Of a stretch of 64,000 nt of DNA, positions 11,716-24,146 are shown piece after piece. Made by a program: the position numbers and the translations under genes. The stretch is taken from NCBI RefSeq assembly GCF_037042905.1, contig NC_087254.1, positions 22,910,103-22,974,102 on the forward strand, read 5' to 3'. The stretch's first letter is position 1. Each line of letters begins with the position of its first letter. The notes under the pieces were generated by a model. The model was not told where the DNA came from. It did not search any database and saw only the letters and a program-made list of their open reading frames with translations. This DNA comes from Lytechinus pictus (Eukaryota > Echinodermata > Echinoidea > Temnopleuroida > Toxopneustidae).

Positions 11716-12283
11716 GGGGCAACAAAGATATACAATTGATATTTTCAATCGATATGGGCTGGGGGCTGGGGACATTGATGTGTACCTAAACGGAGCACAT
11801 GACTGCACATACCCACGTCACCTATCATTCACCCCCCCCCCCCTCCCATCGCCCCGTCCATTAATTTGTTTAAAGATCGCTTGCTATATTATATATCAGC
11901 TGAACTGATGTGGAACCAGTCAACCCACATGACCTTGTCGAAATACCTTTAGATTAGCTCACAGACAAACCACATTTCCCTTTCAAATTACCAAACCACA
12001 CACACACTCAGTTCAGTTTTCATCTGTCAAGGGCACTATCATGGCGAGGCCTATATCATAGCTGTAAACACTATATGCTTTGCCTTTAAACAAGAAAAGT
12101 TTGATATAATGTTCATTTCCGGAAACTATGGTTGTCCAAGTGAACACTGATTACTGTCAAATTCGACTAGATTATCTCCTTCTGACAGTCGGGTGTAAAT
12201 TCAGCCAAGGCACATAATGAGTTTGGATCAAATCCATTGATCAAATCCCACTATGGAGGTGAATCTCGCCATTCCATATGCTG

Positions 12284-12781
12284 TCAATCATAACTTTGAT
12301 AGTCTAGTTCCCCAGGCCCGGTTTCATGCTGCTGGTGCCCGTACATGACGACGGGGTTACACATGGCATACGGAGTGTCTTTAGGTTCGGCAATGACCTC
12401 TCTGTATAGATCAGCAACGTTCACCTTAATCCCATAACGGCACCGAATTCCGAACATTTCACAACCATAAAACTGAACGTTATACCAGTCTAATCCAACC
12501 TGGTCGTAGGCCGTATTGACAATCTTCTCCGCTCGCAATGGCTTGTATTTTAGAATCTTATGTTTGTCGTTGTTGACGCGAACGAGTCTCCCACTCACTG
12601 CTTGCGTCAATGCTTCTTTCTTCACCCATGGATGCCGAACGTGGATGATATAGCCGTCGCCCACGTACACGCCCCAGTGGTTGAATGTCGAGGAGGGATG
12701 AAGAACTTCGATGAGGTCCCCTGGCTCGCAGCGAGGGAGAAGACGATCTGCTGAACAGAACTTGTTGTTTGACGCACCCAT
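12284..12781 (-). CDS. LRAT-domain (NlpC/P60-like) protein
   Basis: Predicted thiol acyltransferase or phospholipase of the lecithin:retinol acyltransferase / PLAAT superfamily, 165 residues in one coding exon. Family features visible are GDLIEVLHPSSTFNHWGVYVGDG (about residues 22-44, holding the conserved His of HWGVYVG), GYIIHVRHP with a second His, and the Cys-containing segment YNVQFYGCEMFGIRCRYG (about 102-119). The family's usual NCEHF around the catalytic Cys reads GCEMF here, so the Cys and Glu are kept while Asn and the His after Glu are replaced. No C-terminal membrane anchor of the PLAAT type is obvious; the tail is acidic and polar. The ATG at 12781-12779 follows an in-frame GTG. 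An acceptor (TTATTCAG) sits about 13 nt upstream, so the 5' UTR is probably spliced and the promoter lies further right. Substrate unknown. Confidence 0.85.
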   Translation of the reverse strand: MGASNNKFCSADRLLPRCEPGDLIEVLHPSSTFNHWGVYVGDGYIIHVRHPWVKKEALTQAVSGRLVRVNNDKHKILKYKPLRAEKIVNTAYDQVGLDWYNVQFYGCEMFGIRCRYGIKVNVADLYREVIAEPKDTPYAMCNPVVMYGHQQHETGPGELDYQSYD

Positions 12782-13516
12782 TGTCACTCAGAAACTGAAT
12801 AAGAAATATAATAGGCAAACGTAAATAGAATAAAAAATCCTCAATGTTGGGACGACACTCTGACGGGAAGGGGGGGGGGGTCAACATTGGTACCGCTACC
12901 CCGCTGCGTCCAGCTGATACTTGCACGCGGAGGGGAAAGGGGGGGGGGGTTGGAAAATGGAGGGCGCTCACTCATGAATTTTCTTTCTCTTTACTGTATC
13001 GTTTTTAGAAAGAAAAAAGCTAAATTTCCCTTTAAAAAAATGCTTTCTATTTCTTTTCCGATATCGGATTCTCTCTCCCTTATCTCCTTTCGTTTTTATT
13101 TTTAGTTTTACCAGCTGAATCGACCGATGTGGTGTTGTAGGGGCGGACACGGCTCGTGTATCGACCCCATGCCCTCTTCCTCGTGGATACTCCATTTTGA
13201 AGCACGTAAAACATTTATGGAACTGAACTTACTGAAGTCATAACATTCGTTGCAGAGAGTTTATTGGATGAAATCCAAAGTGAGACATTATGATATTGAC
13301 AGGTGTCAAGTATGGTACAATAGTACATCACCATGCCAAAGAACCTCAGAAGGGGGCATGTTTCAAGACATATCATGCCATCGAGGGTTTTGGTTTAGTA
13401 AGATAACCTCATTGGCACTTGTCACATTTTTTTATTTCTTACACACCGTCATATCCGGTTTCAAAACACTGAAGTTCGTGTCGGCCTTATCAGCGACCCC
13501 CAAATAAAGAAGACAA
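12782..13516. other. Upstream flank of LRAT-like gene, G-runs
   Basis: Contains the minus-strand acceptor at 12795-12796 and two G runs of 9 or more (12870, 12941). A consensus minus-strand donor (TTTAG|GTGAGA) occurs near 14338 and might end a 5' leader exon. That link is speculative. Confidence 0.3.
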
Positions 13517-13653
13517 GGACCGCGGAACGGTTTTGGAAGTGGGGGGGGGGGGGCTAGCCATGTAAAACTCACCATCAGGTCACTTTTACGTTTTTGTGGC
13601 TTTTGAAGTTAAGTGGGGGCTGAAGCCCCCCCCCCCCCCCGTTCCGCGGCCCC
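13517..13653. mobile_element. Small MITE, CCGCGGAACGG termini
   Basis: GGACCGCGGAACGG on the left and CCGTTCCGCGGCCCC on the right are inverted, each followed inward by a long G or C run. About 137 bp, non-coding. Confidence 0.65.
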
Positions 13654-15998
13654 TGAGTATTGAGACAGATGTCGAAGTCAGTTACAGTCCCCACTCCCCA
13701 GTGCATTGGTATGATGAAGGGGAGCTAGGAGCCATTGATCATCTCTCCCCTAATCAATGATCCCACCATTGGACGATCTTGATGGACCATGGTAAGTCAG
13801 CCATCTCATGTCCCCACCCCATAATCTTGCAAAGTCCAAGCTTCTTACTCCCAACATACTGAAAATAACCTGTCAATAGTTTGTACGGCAATGAACCAAT
13901 CGATAAAACTTGAATTATTAAAAGCAGAAACTGAAACGATCCGCTGTTATTCTCATTACAATTTTCCCAATTTCCCTCAAGAAAATTATACCTTGCCATT
14001 ACGGTTCCCTTTTATCTCCACGATTAAACCATGTAATATCTGATAATAATCCCGCGAAACCACTGTGATGGTAAAAGAGAGATAAAACAATATATAGATT
14101 TATTACCAGATTTCATTATAACTTCATCATGAAACTAAGATTATTCCACTCCGTGATAAAGAAAAATTATTAAGTCAAGCCTAAAATGGAGACAATAATA
14201 AAATGCGGACATATAACCAATTTGATCACTTGTAATATTCATCATTTCCGATCGGATTTTTCTCATAAATATCCAAACCATTACTCTTCCTATGAAGTGA
14301 AACAACCAAAGTAGATAATATTCGTCAACTCCATCTCACCTAAATCGGGCCTGTGGCTCCAAGACTATCTTTAAGAAGCAGAAAATTCCTTGAGATCGCC
14401 TTTCAAGTTTTGTGAGTGACCTGAGAAAACACGGTTGTCAAGGTAACCTGACCTTAGCTTGGGTTGGTGTCCGGTCACTTGCTACGGGCAATATCAATCA
14501 CCTGTAATGAGAAACGAGAGAGGAAGGAGAGATGATGAATGTTACTCATTGGGAGATCGGTCCAGCGCCAAGAAACATCAGATAAAAATTACAGGGTTTT
14601 TTTTGACGGAGGTTTTCGCTGATATTTCTACATGTTCTAGGAACAGAACGAGTTCCAGGATTTCTCAAAGATATCATTATTGGTTAACAGACTACACTGG
14701 TCAAAAATCTACTCTTTATAATGAAGATCGATGCCTACCGTACGTTCACTCCGCTCATGATCTAGCAAAATAACTTAAAAGCTGAAAGTTGACATTTATG
14801 AACCTAAAATATAGAGCAAATATCTATGACATATAAACCACCTTGAAATCATTCAAAAGGACACTAAAACCCCAAAACAGACAGTCATAATCTATTTTTT
14901 TTTTTACTAATTCCAAGATATTCGTGGAAATTTCAGGAATTTCCCGTGTTTATTTCAGAATAATTCATTTTAAAAAGTGGAAGCACTGCATGACTCCAAT
15001 CATAATTACGCTTTAAAATTACTTGTCATACAGTTACAATTTTTGACAAGGTTGTTGAATGGCGATGCAAAGTTCCTCCGTCTTGACCATGGTCTCGACC
15101 AAAGGAAATAATGCAGATTCATATACTCCTAAGCTTCCTTTTTTTTCACTCCGACCATGTACACAGTTTATAGGTCCTATACCTCAAATCGTTTAGTATA
15201 TCACCGTCACGACGTATTGGGACTAGTGTATTTGCAGGATCCTCCAAACGATAATTATGGTCATATAGGGGAAACTAGATTTAGGCTATAATTTATTAGG
15301 ATAATAAATTTAATTATGTCAGATTTCCAGGTATGGGAACAGGATGCATCATCTCGGGAGTGGCAGTTTAACTTTATATGAGTTAGAATGCAATTTCCTG
15401 TTTGAATGGAATGTGATAGTAATTTGTTTATTTTGTTTGTTCTGTAAGCAACTCCGACAAAAATAAAATGGGCAAATTTCTTATAGGCCTATACGGCTCG
15501 AATACGAAGAATCGAGCTGGGGGTATGGGTATGTTCATGACGTGCGCCCTTACCCCCCCCCCCCCCCCCACCCCCTCCTCCTTGCGTCCTGCCAGCCGCT
15601 CACAAGCACATCACTCATTTTCACCCTTTCATTTTAAATTCCAGTTCCCGATCTAATTCTTATTTTACACTTCATTAAATTTCGGAGCCACATGCCCCCA
15701 TCCTTTCCAAATCCGAGTGCACCCCCCCCCACCGGATATTATAATATCACCTCAATTGGAGATTATTACAGTGCCATTTGCAGATGCAGACCCATGACAA
15801 AGTGGTTTTAGCAAAATTTTATATTTCACAATAATTCATCAACATTTTTCAATATAAGTCTTTTTTGTTTCTATTTCAGCATCTGTCATTGAGATAATGC
15901 GTTACCTTTGGCCAGTATCACCACGAATTGTTTTATTTCATCCTTTTTTTTGGGGGGGGGGGGGCTGCATCTAAGAGACTGATGAAAAATGAAGTGGA

Positions 15999-16031
<33 letters not shown>

Positions 16032-18280
16032 AAGGGAAGGGTCATGATTGATCGCACACTATGATCGAAGCAGGGAAGTGGAAGGAACTTGTTTCGCAAA
16101 TATTCGTGCCCCTCCTCGAATTGATAACAGGTGAGATATCGTCTCATCAGCTGACCCTTGACCCCGTGGAGTGGAAGGGCGTGGCTTGTTATCTTCTCCA
16201 TGGGAACCTCTGTATGTCTTGTACTACCCAGCATAGGATATTATGATTTTATGATTTGGTGAATATCCATCAATGATACATTATTTCACACACGTTCGTT
16301 TGAAAAATTGGCGTGTACATAATAGGATAACAATTAGGATGACCGAGAATAATGAGGAATAATTGATATTTGTGGGGGAAAATCAAGACATTAAATAAAA
16401 ATGATTATCATGACAATTAAGTTTAAGAGTAGTTACTTTAATAAAATTTTGTACTTTTAAAATAAAATTAAATCTGTCATCCTCTGATTTTTGCCAGACT
16501 TCTATTATTCTCGTAACTACTTCCGACGAATGATTCTCCAAATCCGACGAATGATTCTCCAGACACTCAAAGTATGTAATGGGGAAGGGGGGATGCCCAG
16601 TGCTAAAATTGCGCCCCTGTCCCCTCTTCCTACAATGACACCAGTAACATGGTGTCCCTTTCAACTTGACATCGGTAGCTCCAAATAGATATGTAACATA
16701 CAGTGATTTATTCCCCATCTGGCTATATTCAGCAGCCCATGTAAAAATAATTACAAAAAGGAAATTTCCGACACACATAGGCCGCCTAAATGTCGATCTC
16801 GCGGTATTTTCATATTTTCCGTCTTTATTGTTACGTGCATACCATGAAAACGATCATGAAACTTTCACAACTAGACTAGAAGAAGGCTGGAATCGATTGA
16901 GAGGCATATTATGGACCTGGCCTTGGTATTATAGGGCTCATTTTGTCAACAGACAATAAGTGGAGAGGGCTAACATCATGACTCAGCAAGATATCTAAAA
17001 TCTAAATCTGTAAATCATTATCAACGGGTCAGAATAGACGCAGTGATCATGATTGAAAAATAATCATTACCATCCCCCAAAAAAATATCAGCCTCTAAAA
17101 AAAACCTCTATTCTCATCATCACCGTGGCGCGACCCCCCCCCCCCCCACTGCTTTCAGAGCAGGCCTCAAATGAATGAAACTGAACGGACAGTCATCACT
17201 ACGGTTCGTTTAATCTACAGTGACTGACAGTACCATTAGAAATGATTGAAGCTGGGCTTATGATAGCAATTCGAGAGTCATGTTGGAGCCATGTTTTAGG
17301 TATTGAGGAAAAATAACTCAAATTCAAAAGAAAGGTGTGACCGTCACTGTGACGTGACGTCAAAATATTCCTCAATTTGGATGATGAATTGGTGGTGATG
17401 ATGATGATGATGATAATGACGCAGATGATGATAATGGTGATGATGATGATTGTGACGCAGATGATGATGATGATGATGATGGTGAATGGTGATGGTGACG
17501 CAGATGACGATGATGATGGTGGTGGTGGTGATGATGATGGTGGTGGTGGTGATGATGATGGTGATGATGATGATGGTGGTGGTGATGATGATGGTGGTGG
17601 TGGTGATGATGATAAATGATGATAATGATGATTGTGACGCAGATGACAAATGAAGATGGTGATGAATAATTATTGAGATCATTATGATGATGGTGTTGAT
17701 GGTGGTGGTGGTTTTGACGATGATGATAATAATGACTGTGGTACAAAAAAATGACGGGCATATTTGGTAATCATCATAATGCAAGCGACATAAAAGTATA
17801 ACAAAAGAAGTGTAAACATACTTGGCAATTATGGGGCCATTATACTATTATAGACCTCGTACTAGTGTGAGTGGGGCCAGGCAAGCCCCGATTGAACATC
17901 CCCCAATTATGGTATTTTGAGTGGGACAAGAAATCAAGACCAAAAGGTGATGTCACTTTTATTCTCGAATCTCGATGAAATAGGGTAGCTCCTATAGTTT
18001 CAGTTCAAAATGCAGTTAATTGCCTGAATTTCATGGACTTGAAGCTTAGCCCTGGCCTTGGCCTTCGAAGCATTAAGCTGATTGTATCTGCACGGCGTAC
18101 GTACGTACGTGTGTGTGTGTGCATTTGTCTATGGTGTGTATATGCGCTATGCATGTGCGGGTTGTGCGTTACACACGTTGTACTAGTACATCGACGTCGC
18201 GCATAAAAAAAAAGGGCGCGAAAATGAGCGGGAAGGGGGGGGGGGCATGCAGGCGGGGAATGCGCGAAATCCGTGTTGAA
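13654..18280. other. Intergenic, simple repeats, no gene recognised
   Basis: A 4.6 kb stretch with C or G runs (15553, 15722, 15952, 17134, 18233), a (GA)n tract at about 16002-16033 and a GAT/GGT trinucleotide array at 17388-17735. Open frames up to 146 codons exist but come from the simple repeats or lack splice context and recognisable motifs. Confidence 0.5.
17388..17735. repeat. (GAT)n / (GGT)n trinucleotide microsatellite
   Basis: Imperfect GAT and GGT triplets over about 350 bp, interrupted by four GTGACGCAGAT segments. The minus strand reads as poly-His or poly-Ile in different frames, so the open frames here are not evidence of a gene. Confidence 0.9.
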
Positions 18281-18293
18281 CACAATTATAAAG

Positions 18294-19571
18294 TATTTAT
18301 TTATTTATTTATTTATTTTGTTTTATTTATTGTATACTGCAGGGTAGGCCTGTTCAGTTCTTAAAACTGCTTTACAAAGGCGCCCTGCAGTTTAAAATAC
18401 ATGTCAAGATAACTATGAACAACAACAACAACAACAAACAACATCAAAAATACAAAATATCTAACATCAGAAACAATTAACACCAAGATATAGAGTGGGA
18501 AGTGACAATTTAAACATACATAGCATTGTCAATGGAATATCATTTCGCTCGAGCCTTTCATACGAATTGATAAAGATCTTTATCAATTCGTATTGATAAA
18601 GATCTTTATCAATTCGTATTGATAAAGATCTTTATCAATTCGTATGAAAGGCTTTGCATGAATTGATAAAGATCTTTATCAATTCGTATGAAAGGCTTTG
18701 CATAATTTTTTAAAAACTAACAAGGAGGTACAAACTTGTAAATTTGAAGGAAGTGCATTAAATAATTTGGGTCCGACATATGCGAAAGATTTTCTTTTAT
18801 GTTCAATTCTAGCTTTGGGAAGCTGAAGGGGGCATCGTGAAGAATACCGTGTCCTGTATTTCACGGGCCGTTTACATATACTAAAGGTTTTAAATAATTT
18901 GGAACTAAATCATTCATTATTTTATATACAAGAACACAATCGGAGGCTGATATTTTATACGCTGATCTACTGATTGCCACTTCAGTGACTGCAACAAAGA
19001 AATTTGTGATAATCTTTTTTCAAAAGCATTCTAGCATATTTATTTTGAAGTTTTTGTATCTTATCTAAATGTATTTTTGCACTGCTTCCCCAAGATGTAA
19101 TACAGTAATCAATGTAAGGTAAAATCATAGAAAAGTACAGCTTCTTCATGATATCAAAGGACAGTAAGTGCTTAATCCGCCTTACACAACCTATTGCCCG
19201 AGATATTTTACAAACGATATGTTCGCACCAAGTCAAGCCCGGATCAAGCATGACACCTAAGTATTTAATCTTTTTTACATTTTCTAATTGTATGTTCCTG
19301 AATTTCACTGACAAATGAGCACCCCTCAACTTTTTCTTTTGACCAAATACCATGGCTTTTGTTTTTTGCGGGTGTAAATGCATATTATTTAAGTCTAGCC
19401 ATTTACTTATTGAATCAAAATCATCTTGCAAATACTTTTGTACCTCCTTAATTGATTCACCGTGATTAAAAATGGCGGTATCATCAGCATAAAGAGACAT
19501 TTTAGAATGTACATGCAATTTCAAATTACACATGTCATTAATAAAAATACAAAATATCAATGGACCCATGC
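18294..19571 (-). pseudogene. 5'-truncated, frameshifted LINE (non-LTR reverse transcriptase)
   Basis: On the minus strand, 19569-18982 encodes the C-terminal half of a non-LTR reverse transcriptase. It opens with GPLIFCIFINDM (RT block 3-4), then SLYADDTAIF (the catalytic YADD box), then LNNMHLHPQKTKAMVFG and IKYLGVMLDPGLTW (the later palm blocks). After a stop, the reading moves to another frame with YKIMNDLVPNYLKPL and then, at 18864-18679, KRKSFAYVGPKLFNALP, the usual LINE C-terminus. The 3' end on this strand is an AAATA-type tail at about 18294-18320. The N-terminal RT, endonuclease and ORF1 are missing; sequence changes at about 19571. The clade is CR1/L2- or Jockey-like, unresolved. 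The copy is dead. Confidence 0.85.
18560..18692. repeat. Palindromic 30-mer array inside LINE 3' end
   Basis: ATTGATAAAGATCTTTATCAAT, a perfect 22-bp palindrome centred on AGATCT, occurs four times. Three copies are spaced 30 bp, and the fourth follows a CGTATGAAAGGCTTTGCAT spacer. The flanking GAAAGGCTTTGCAT word is also duplicated, which points to local slippage or gene-conversion expansion after insertion. Confidence 0.85.
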
Positions 19572-19659
19572 AGTATACGAAATACGAGTAATGAAAAACA
19601 TTCGTTAGTCCACAGCTGAGTTAGTCGTGACAAGCTTTATAGGCCCAGACTAACAAAGT

Positions 19660-21585
19660 TAGTACCTTGGTAAAACGGGAATTTAATCATGGTTTTGTAA
19701 CCAATGTTTTTACACTTTCATTAAACCACGGTTAAAACCATGGTTATGTAACCATCGTTTTCAAACTATCTTAAAACCATGGTTAAAATCATGGTTTATA
19801 ACTGTCGTTTTCAACCTTGCTAAGACGAATGTTTAACCATGGTCTTGTAACCACTGTTTTTACACTTTCATTAAACCACGGTTAAAACCATGGTTATATA
19901 ACCATCATTTTCAAACTATCATAAAATCATGGTGTATAACCGTCGTTTTCAACCATGGTAAAACGGAAATTTAACCATGGTATTGTAACCACTGTTTTTA
20001 CACTTTCATAAAACCATGGTTAAAACCGTGGTTATATAACAATCATTTTCAACCATGGTAAAACGGAAATTTAACCATGGTATTGTAACCACTGTTTTTA
20101 CACTTTCATTAAACCACGGTTAAAACCATGGTTATATAACAATCATTTTCAAACTATCATAAAACCATGGTTAAAATCATGGTGTATAACTGTCGTTTTC
20201 AACCTTGGTAAAACGGAAATTTAACCATGGTTTTGTAACCACTGTTTTTACACTTTCTTTAAACCACGGTTAAAACCATGGTTATATAACCATCGTTTTC
20301 AAACTATCTTAAAACCATGGTTAAAATCATGGTTTATAACTGTCGTTTTCAACCTTGCTAAGACGAATGTTTAACCATGGTCTTGTAACCACTGTTTTTA
20401 CACTTTCATTAAACCACGGTTAAAACCATGGTTATATATATAACCATCATTTTCAAACTATCATAAAATCATGGTGTATAACCGTCGTTTTCAACCATGG
20501 TAAAACGGAAATTTAACCATGGTATTGTAACCACTTTTTTTACACTTTCATTAAACCACGGTTAAAACCATGGTTATATAACCATCATTTTCAAACTATC
20601 ATAAAACCATGGTTAAAATCATGGTGTATAACCGTCGTTTACAACCTTGGTAAAACGGAAATTTAACCATGGTCTTGTAACCACTGTTTTTACACTTTCA
20701 TTAAACCACGGTTAAAACCATGGTTATATAACCATCGTTTTCAAACTATCTTAAAACCATGGTTAAAATCATGGTTTATAACCATCGTTTTCAACCTTGC
20801 TAAGACGAATGTTTAACCATGGTCTTGTAACCACTGTTTTTACACTTTCATTAAACCACGGTTAAAACCATGGTTATATAACCATCATTTTCAAACTATC
20901 TTAAAACCATGGTTAAAATCATGGTTTATAACCGTCGTTTTCAACCATGGTAAAACGGAAATTTAACCATGGTTTTGTAACCACTGTTTTTACACTTTCA
21001 TTAAACCACGGTTAAAACCATGGTTATATAACCATCATTTTCAAACTATCTTAAAACCATGGTTAAAATCATGGTGTATAACCGTCGTTTTCAACCTTGG
21101 TAAAACGGCATTTTAACCATGGTATTATAAATACTGTTTTTATGCTATCATAAAACCATGGTTTAAATCATGGTTTTATAACATTGATTTCCAACCTTAG
21201 TAGAACGGGAGTTAAATCAAGGTTTCCTAACCATTGTTTTTATACTACTGTGAAACCATGGTTACAACCATGGTTAAATTACTATGGTTTTTTTCACCAA
21301 AGTAGAAAGATGATTTTGTCATGGTTTTATAACTATTGTTTTTTAACTTTCTAAATGTGGTATAATGATGGTTTTTATAACCATGGTTTTAAAATCTTCA
21401 TAAAATGACATTTTTATCATGTTATTATAACTATGGTATTTTAACAATGGTATTACCACACTTCTGCCACACATTTACCTTGGTTATGAATTTAAAACCA
21501 TGAACTACCATCGATCCATTGTAAAACCGCCCCTAACCATGGTTATACCATGATTACGGTTGTAAAACCATGGTTTTTTTTTATA
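19660..21585. repeat. 150-bp satellite built of three ~50-bp CCATGG monomers
   Basis: A TTTACACTTTCATTAAACCA landmark recurs at near-exact 150-bp steps (for example 20695, 20845, 20995), with variants of 100, 138 and 142 bp. Each 150-mer has three related 49-51-bp monomers starting AACCACTG, AACCATCG or AACCGTCG, each carrying AACCATGGTT-like palindromes. The 100-bp variant equals loss of one monomer. Homogeneous in the middle, the array decays beyond about 21150. Confidence 0.9.
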
Positions 21586-22107
21586 AGGGAAGTTAGAGTT
21601 TGAACATGACACATGCCAGTTTTTTAAAATAAAAGATAAATGTTGGCATTTTATTCTTCTTCCCTTTCATCCTCTTTTTACCCTTGTCCTTTTTTGGTTC
21701 AATACAATTTGAACGTGTGCCGTCCGGGCCCGTCCCTGATGTGAATGCCTGTGACATTTCAAATATATTAAAGGGTAATACAGCCAGGCCTAAAACCAAA
21801 GTATCGGATCATGGACCTACTCCATGACAACTCTCACAAATGATTCTCTTCCATTTGCATGCTTCTAATGTCAATGATACAATAATACACCTACCTCTGT
21901 TATTATGAACTCTGGTTGACGGAATTAGATCACTCCCCAGTTCTGTCATCACAAAGAACTCTTTCCACACGCTAAGAAACTATACTGCAGTGCAACTAGG
22001 CAGCCACTTGACAAGATAACTACGCCTATACCACCGGCTTAACAATGACTCCTTTATCCGAACGAACAACTCTCTCTCTCACAGCAGGGAGCTAGACCAA
22101 GGAGACT
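21586..22107. other. Intergenic, no gene recognised
   Basis: Right flank of the satellite. It contains a minus-strand poly(A)-signal complement (TTTATT, about 21647) that could serve the putative exon at 22108. Nothing else recognised. Confidence 0.3.
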
Positions 22108-22277
22108 TCACAATCTCTCTCTCGCTGAAACAGTTTTGCAAATTAATGGCATTCTCGCAGTCAAATCCTTGTCACAAATGAGATCCTGCATGCTATCTAT
22201 TTCCACATAATGAGAAGTATTTTTGTTGTCTCCAAAAAGCTCAAGTAAATAGTAAGATCCGTTATAGCTCCTGCCTC
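22108..22277 (-). CDS. Putative terminal exon, C-type-lectin-like C-terminus
   Basis: On the minus strand an acceptor CCCTATCCAG at about 22278 opens 56 codons to TGA at 22110-22108. The peptide ends with HYVEIDSMQDLICDKDL then PLICKT, which loosely resembles the last two cysteines of a C-type lectin domain (W-N-D then C then F-I-C). The Trp is absent and the Cys spacing is long, so this may be a decayed domain or chance. No partner exon was found upstream. Confidence 0.25.
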
Positions 22278-22290
22278 CTGGATAGGGCAA

Positions 22291-23351
22291 TCAGAACATT
22301 CCTGATGACTTGAAACTAGAAAAGTTCATGCAATAAACGGGACGGTGCGATATCAACCCCATTCAACTCTGTAATCGTAGTCTGTGTATCCATACTGCAT
22401 TATGATAGCGTGTCAATTCAATTCCTCGTTTTACCCTCATCAACGGGGTATTAATGTTTTGGACTGTAACTTTCACTTAATAAATATCTTTATGATCTTA
22501 TTAAGTTTTGAATTTCCTGATAGTTAGATATTTCCCCTATTTATTTTCTTCTCCTGTTTAAAATTAAAAAGACTATTTTACCATACATGTGCGTGTCGTC
22601 ACACATCAAGGTTTTCTTTCCCGTTGTGCATACAGTGGATAACCGAACACAAAAGAAGTTTATTGGACAACACCCAAAAAGCAAGCTTTATTTTCCAGGT
22701 TTGAATGGGAGCGCAATCATAAGTAATGAAGGTTTTAATATTCTAATCGTAATTAGTATACACAACCTGCCAGTTTGGTTGTCAAAGGGATTCTGTATTA
22801 ATTTCATCATTGATTTAGGTGATCTTTTTTGCTATCATTTCACCCGGTCATTGTGATTTATTTCGGTCATTTTGCATTTGGCAACTCTGTCAATTCAATA
22901 CATTCAACAAAGGTGAACAGCAAGAAAATGAACATTTTTCATTATTGGGGGTGATAACCAACTCCCTTTTGTCATATTATTGAATTATATATAAATATTC
23001 TGCGCCAGGTCATTCATGAAATACAATTTCAGCATTGTTTTTATTTGTTAAGGTCTGTGATAATTACTTTGGTAATTTATATGATTTAATATAGGATTGC
23101 AATATTTCATTCGATTTTATTTTTTGAATCTTCATGAATGATTTTGAGGTGGACGATAATATTTAGGCCTACATAACCTATATGCCTACACATATTTCAT
23201 AATACGTGCGCATAGAGGTACATACTATAGTAGATTGATTTGCTCAACAGTAAATCCATTTCATTTATGTCTATAATCAGGAAAATAACCGGGTACAAGA
23301 AGTAAGGCAGGAAAGTCACATGTTAGGTCATACCATAGAGCTATTACAGAG
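22291..23351. other. Intergenic, no gene recognised
   Basis: AT-rich unique sequence. One 89-codon open frame (22587-22856, plus strand) has no recognisable motif or splice framing. Confidence 0.4.
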
Positions 23352-23617
23352 CAGTGGCGTAATGTGCAAACAATTTTGAGGGGCAAGATATGGCGTTTAT
23401 GAGGCAAAATTTAATTTAAAAAATAATAAGAAGAAGAAATTGTGAGTGAGCAAAAATCCAAGATAGATTGTGACATATAATAATATTCAGAAAAAATATC
23501 ATATTCACTCTTCTCTCTTTCGTTTTCTTTCCTTTTCTCTTTTTGTTAGTCATGATTTTTTTTGGGGGGAGGGACAAGCGCCCCAACCACCCCCCCCCCC
23601 CCATCTGTACGCCACTG
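23352..23617. mobile_element. CAGTGGCGTA-terminus MITE
   Basis: CAGTGGCGTA on the left and TACGCCACTG on the right form 10-bp terminal inverted repeats, with a 14-bp C run just inside the right end. CAGTGGCG-type ends are typical of hAT-related MITEs in animals. Isolated end-like words also occur at 23688, 24858 and 63800. Confidence 0.6.
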
Positions 23618-23903
23618 ATATAAAGGATGTGTATGCTTTGCCAATATACGAAGGGAGAAGTGAGGCACGGGATGCCGGAGTGGGTAGCAGTGGCGGATCC
23701 AGCCCCCTCCCGTCCCTGAGGATATTTTAAAGACAATAGAAAAGTTTGGGGTTTTCAGTGCACCCACCCCCCCTCAAGTGACTTTCTAGAAGGTGCTCAT
23801 TCGATTTTTGGGGGCAGTTTGGTTTCCCTATATACTGGTCGATTGATCCTGCATGTTTCAGATAGACATGCATAGAGGGAGGGGGTCGAGCAGAGAGAGG
23901 CAA

Positions 23904-24146
23904 CACTATAAAAACTGCGGTGTTAAAACTGACACCATGCAGTTGGTGTTAATAGAGGACCACATCCCGAGGTGTTAAAATTACACCCTAGAGATTAAAA
24001 ATAACACCAAGCGTGTAAATGTAACAACCAAAGGTGTTGTAATGACACATATAGGTGTAAAACTAACACCACCAATTCAACACCGGTGTAAAATAACTGG
24101 TGTGGTCCTCTATGTACACCGGTTAACACCACATTTTTTGCTGTGA
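23904..24146. mobile_element. GGTGTTA-repeat palindromic element, copy 2
   Basis: Same family as 10028-10268, in the opposite orientation. It starts ATAAAAACTGCGGTGTTA and ends GTTAACACCACATTTTTTGC, and both copies carry the AGAGGACCACA word near each end. Confidence 0.75.

Noticed and set aside
12782..12787. GTG start two codons upstream in the LRAT-like gene
   Set aside because: Nuclear animal genes normally start at ATG; the ATG at 12781-12779 is in good context and just inside a splice acceptor.
17344..17784. Poly-His and poly-Ile open frames, minus strand
   Set aside because: Translation of the GAT/GGT microsatellite in different frames.
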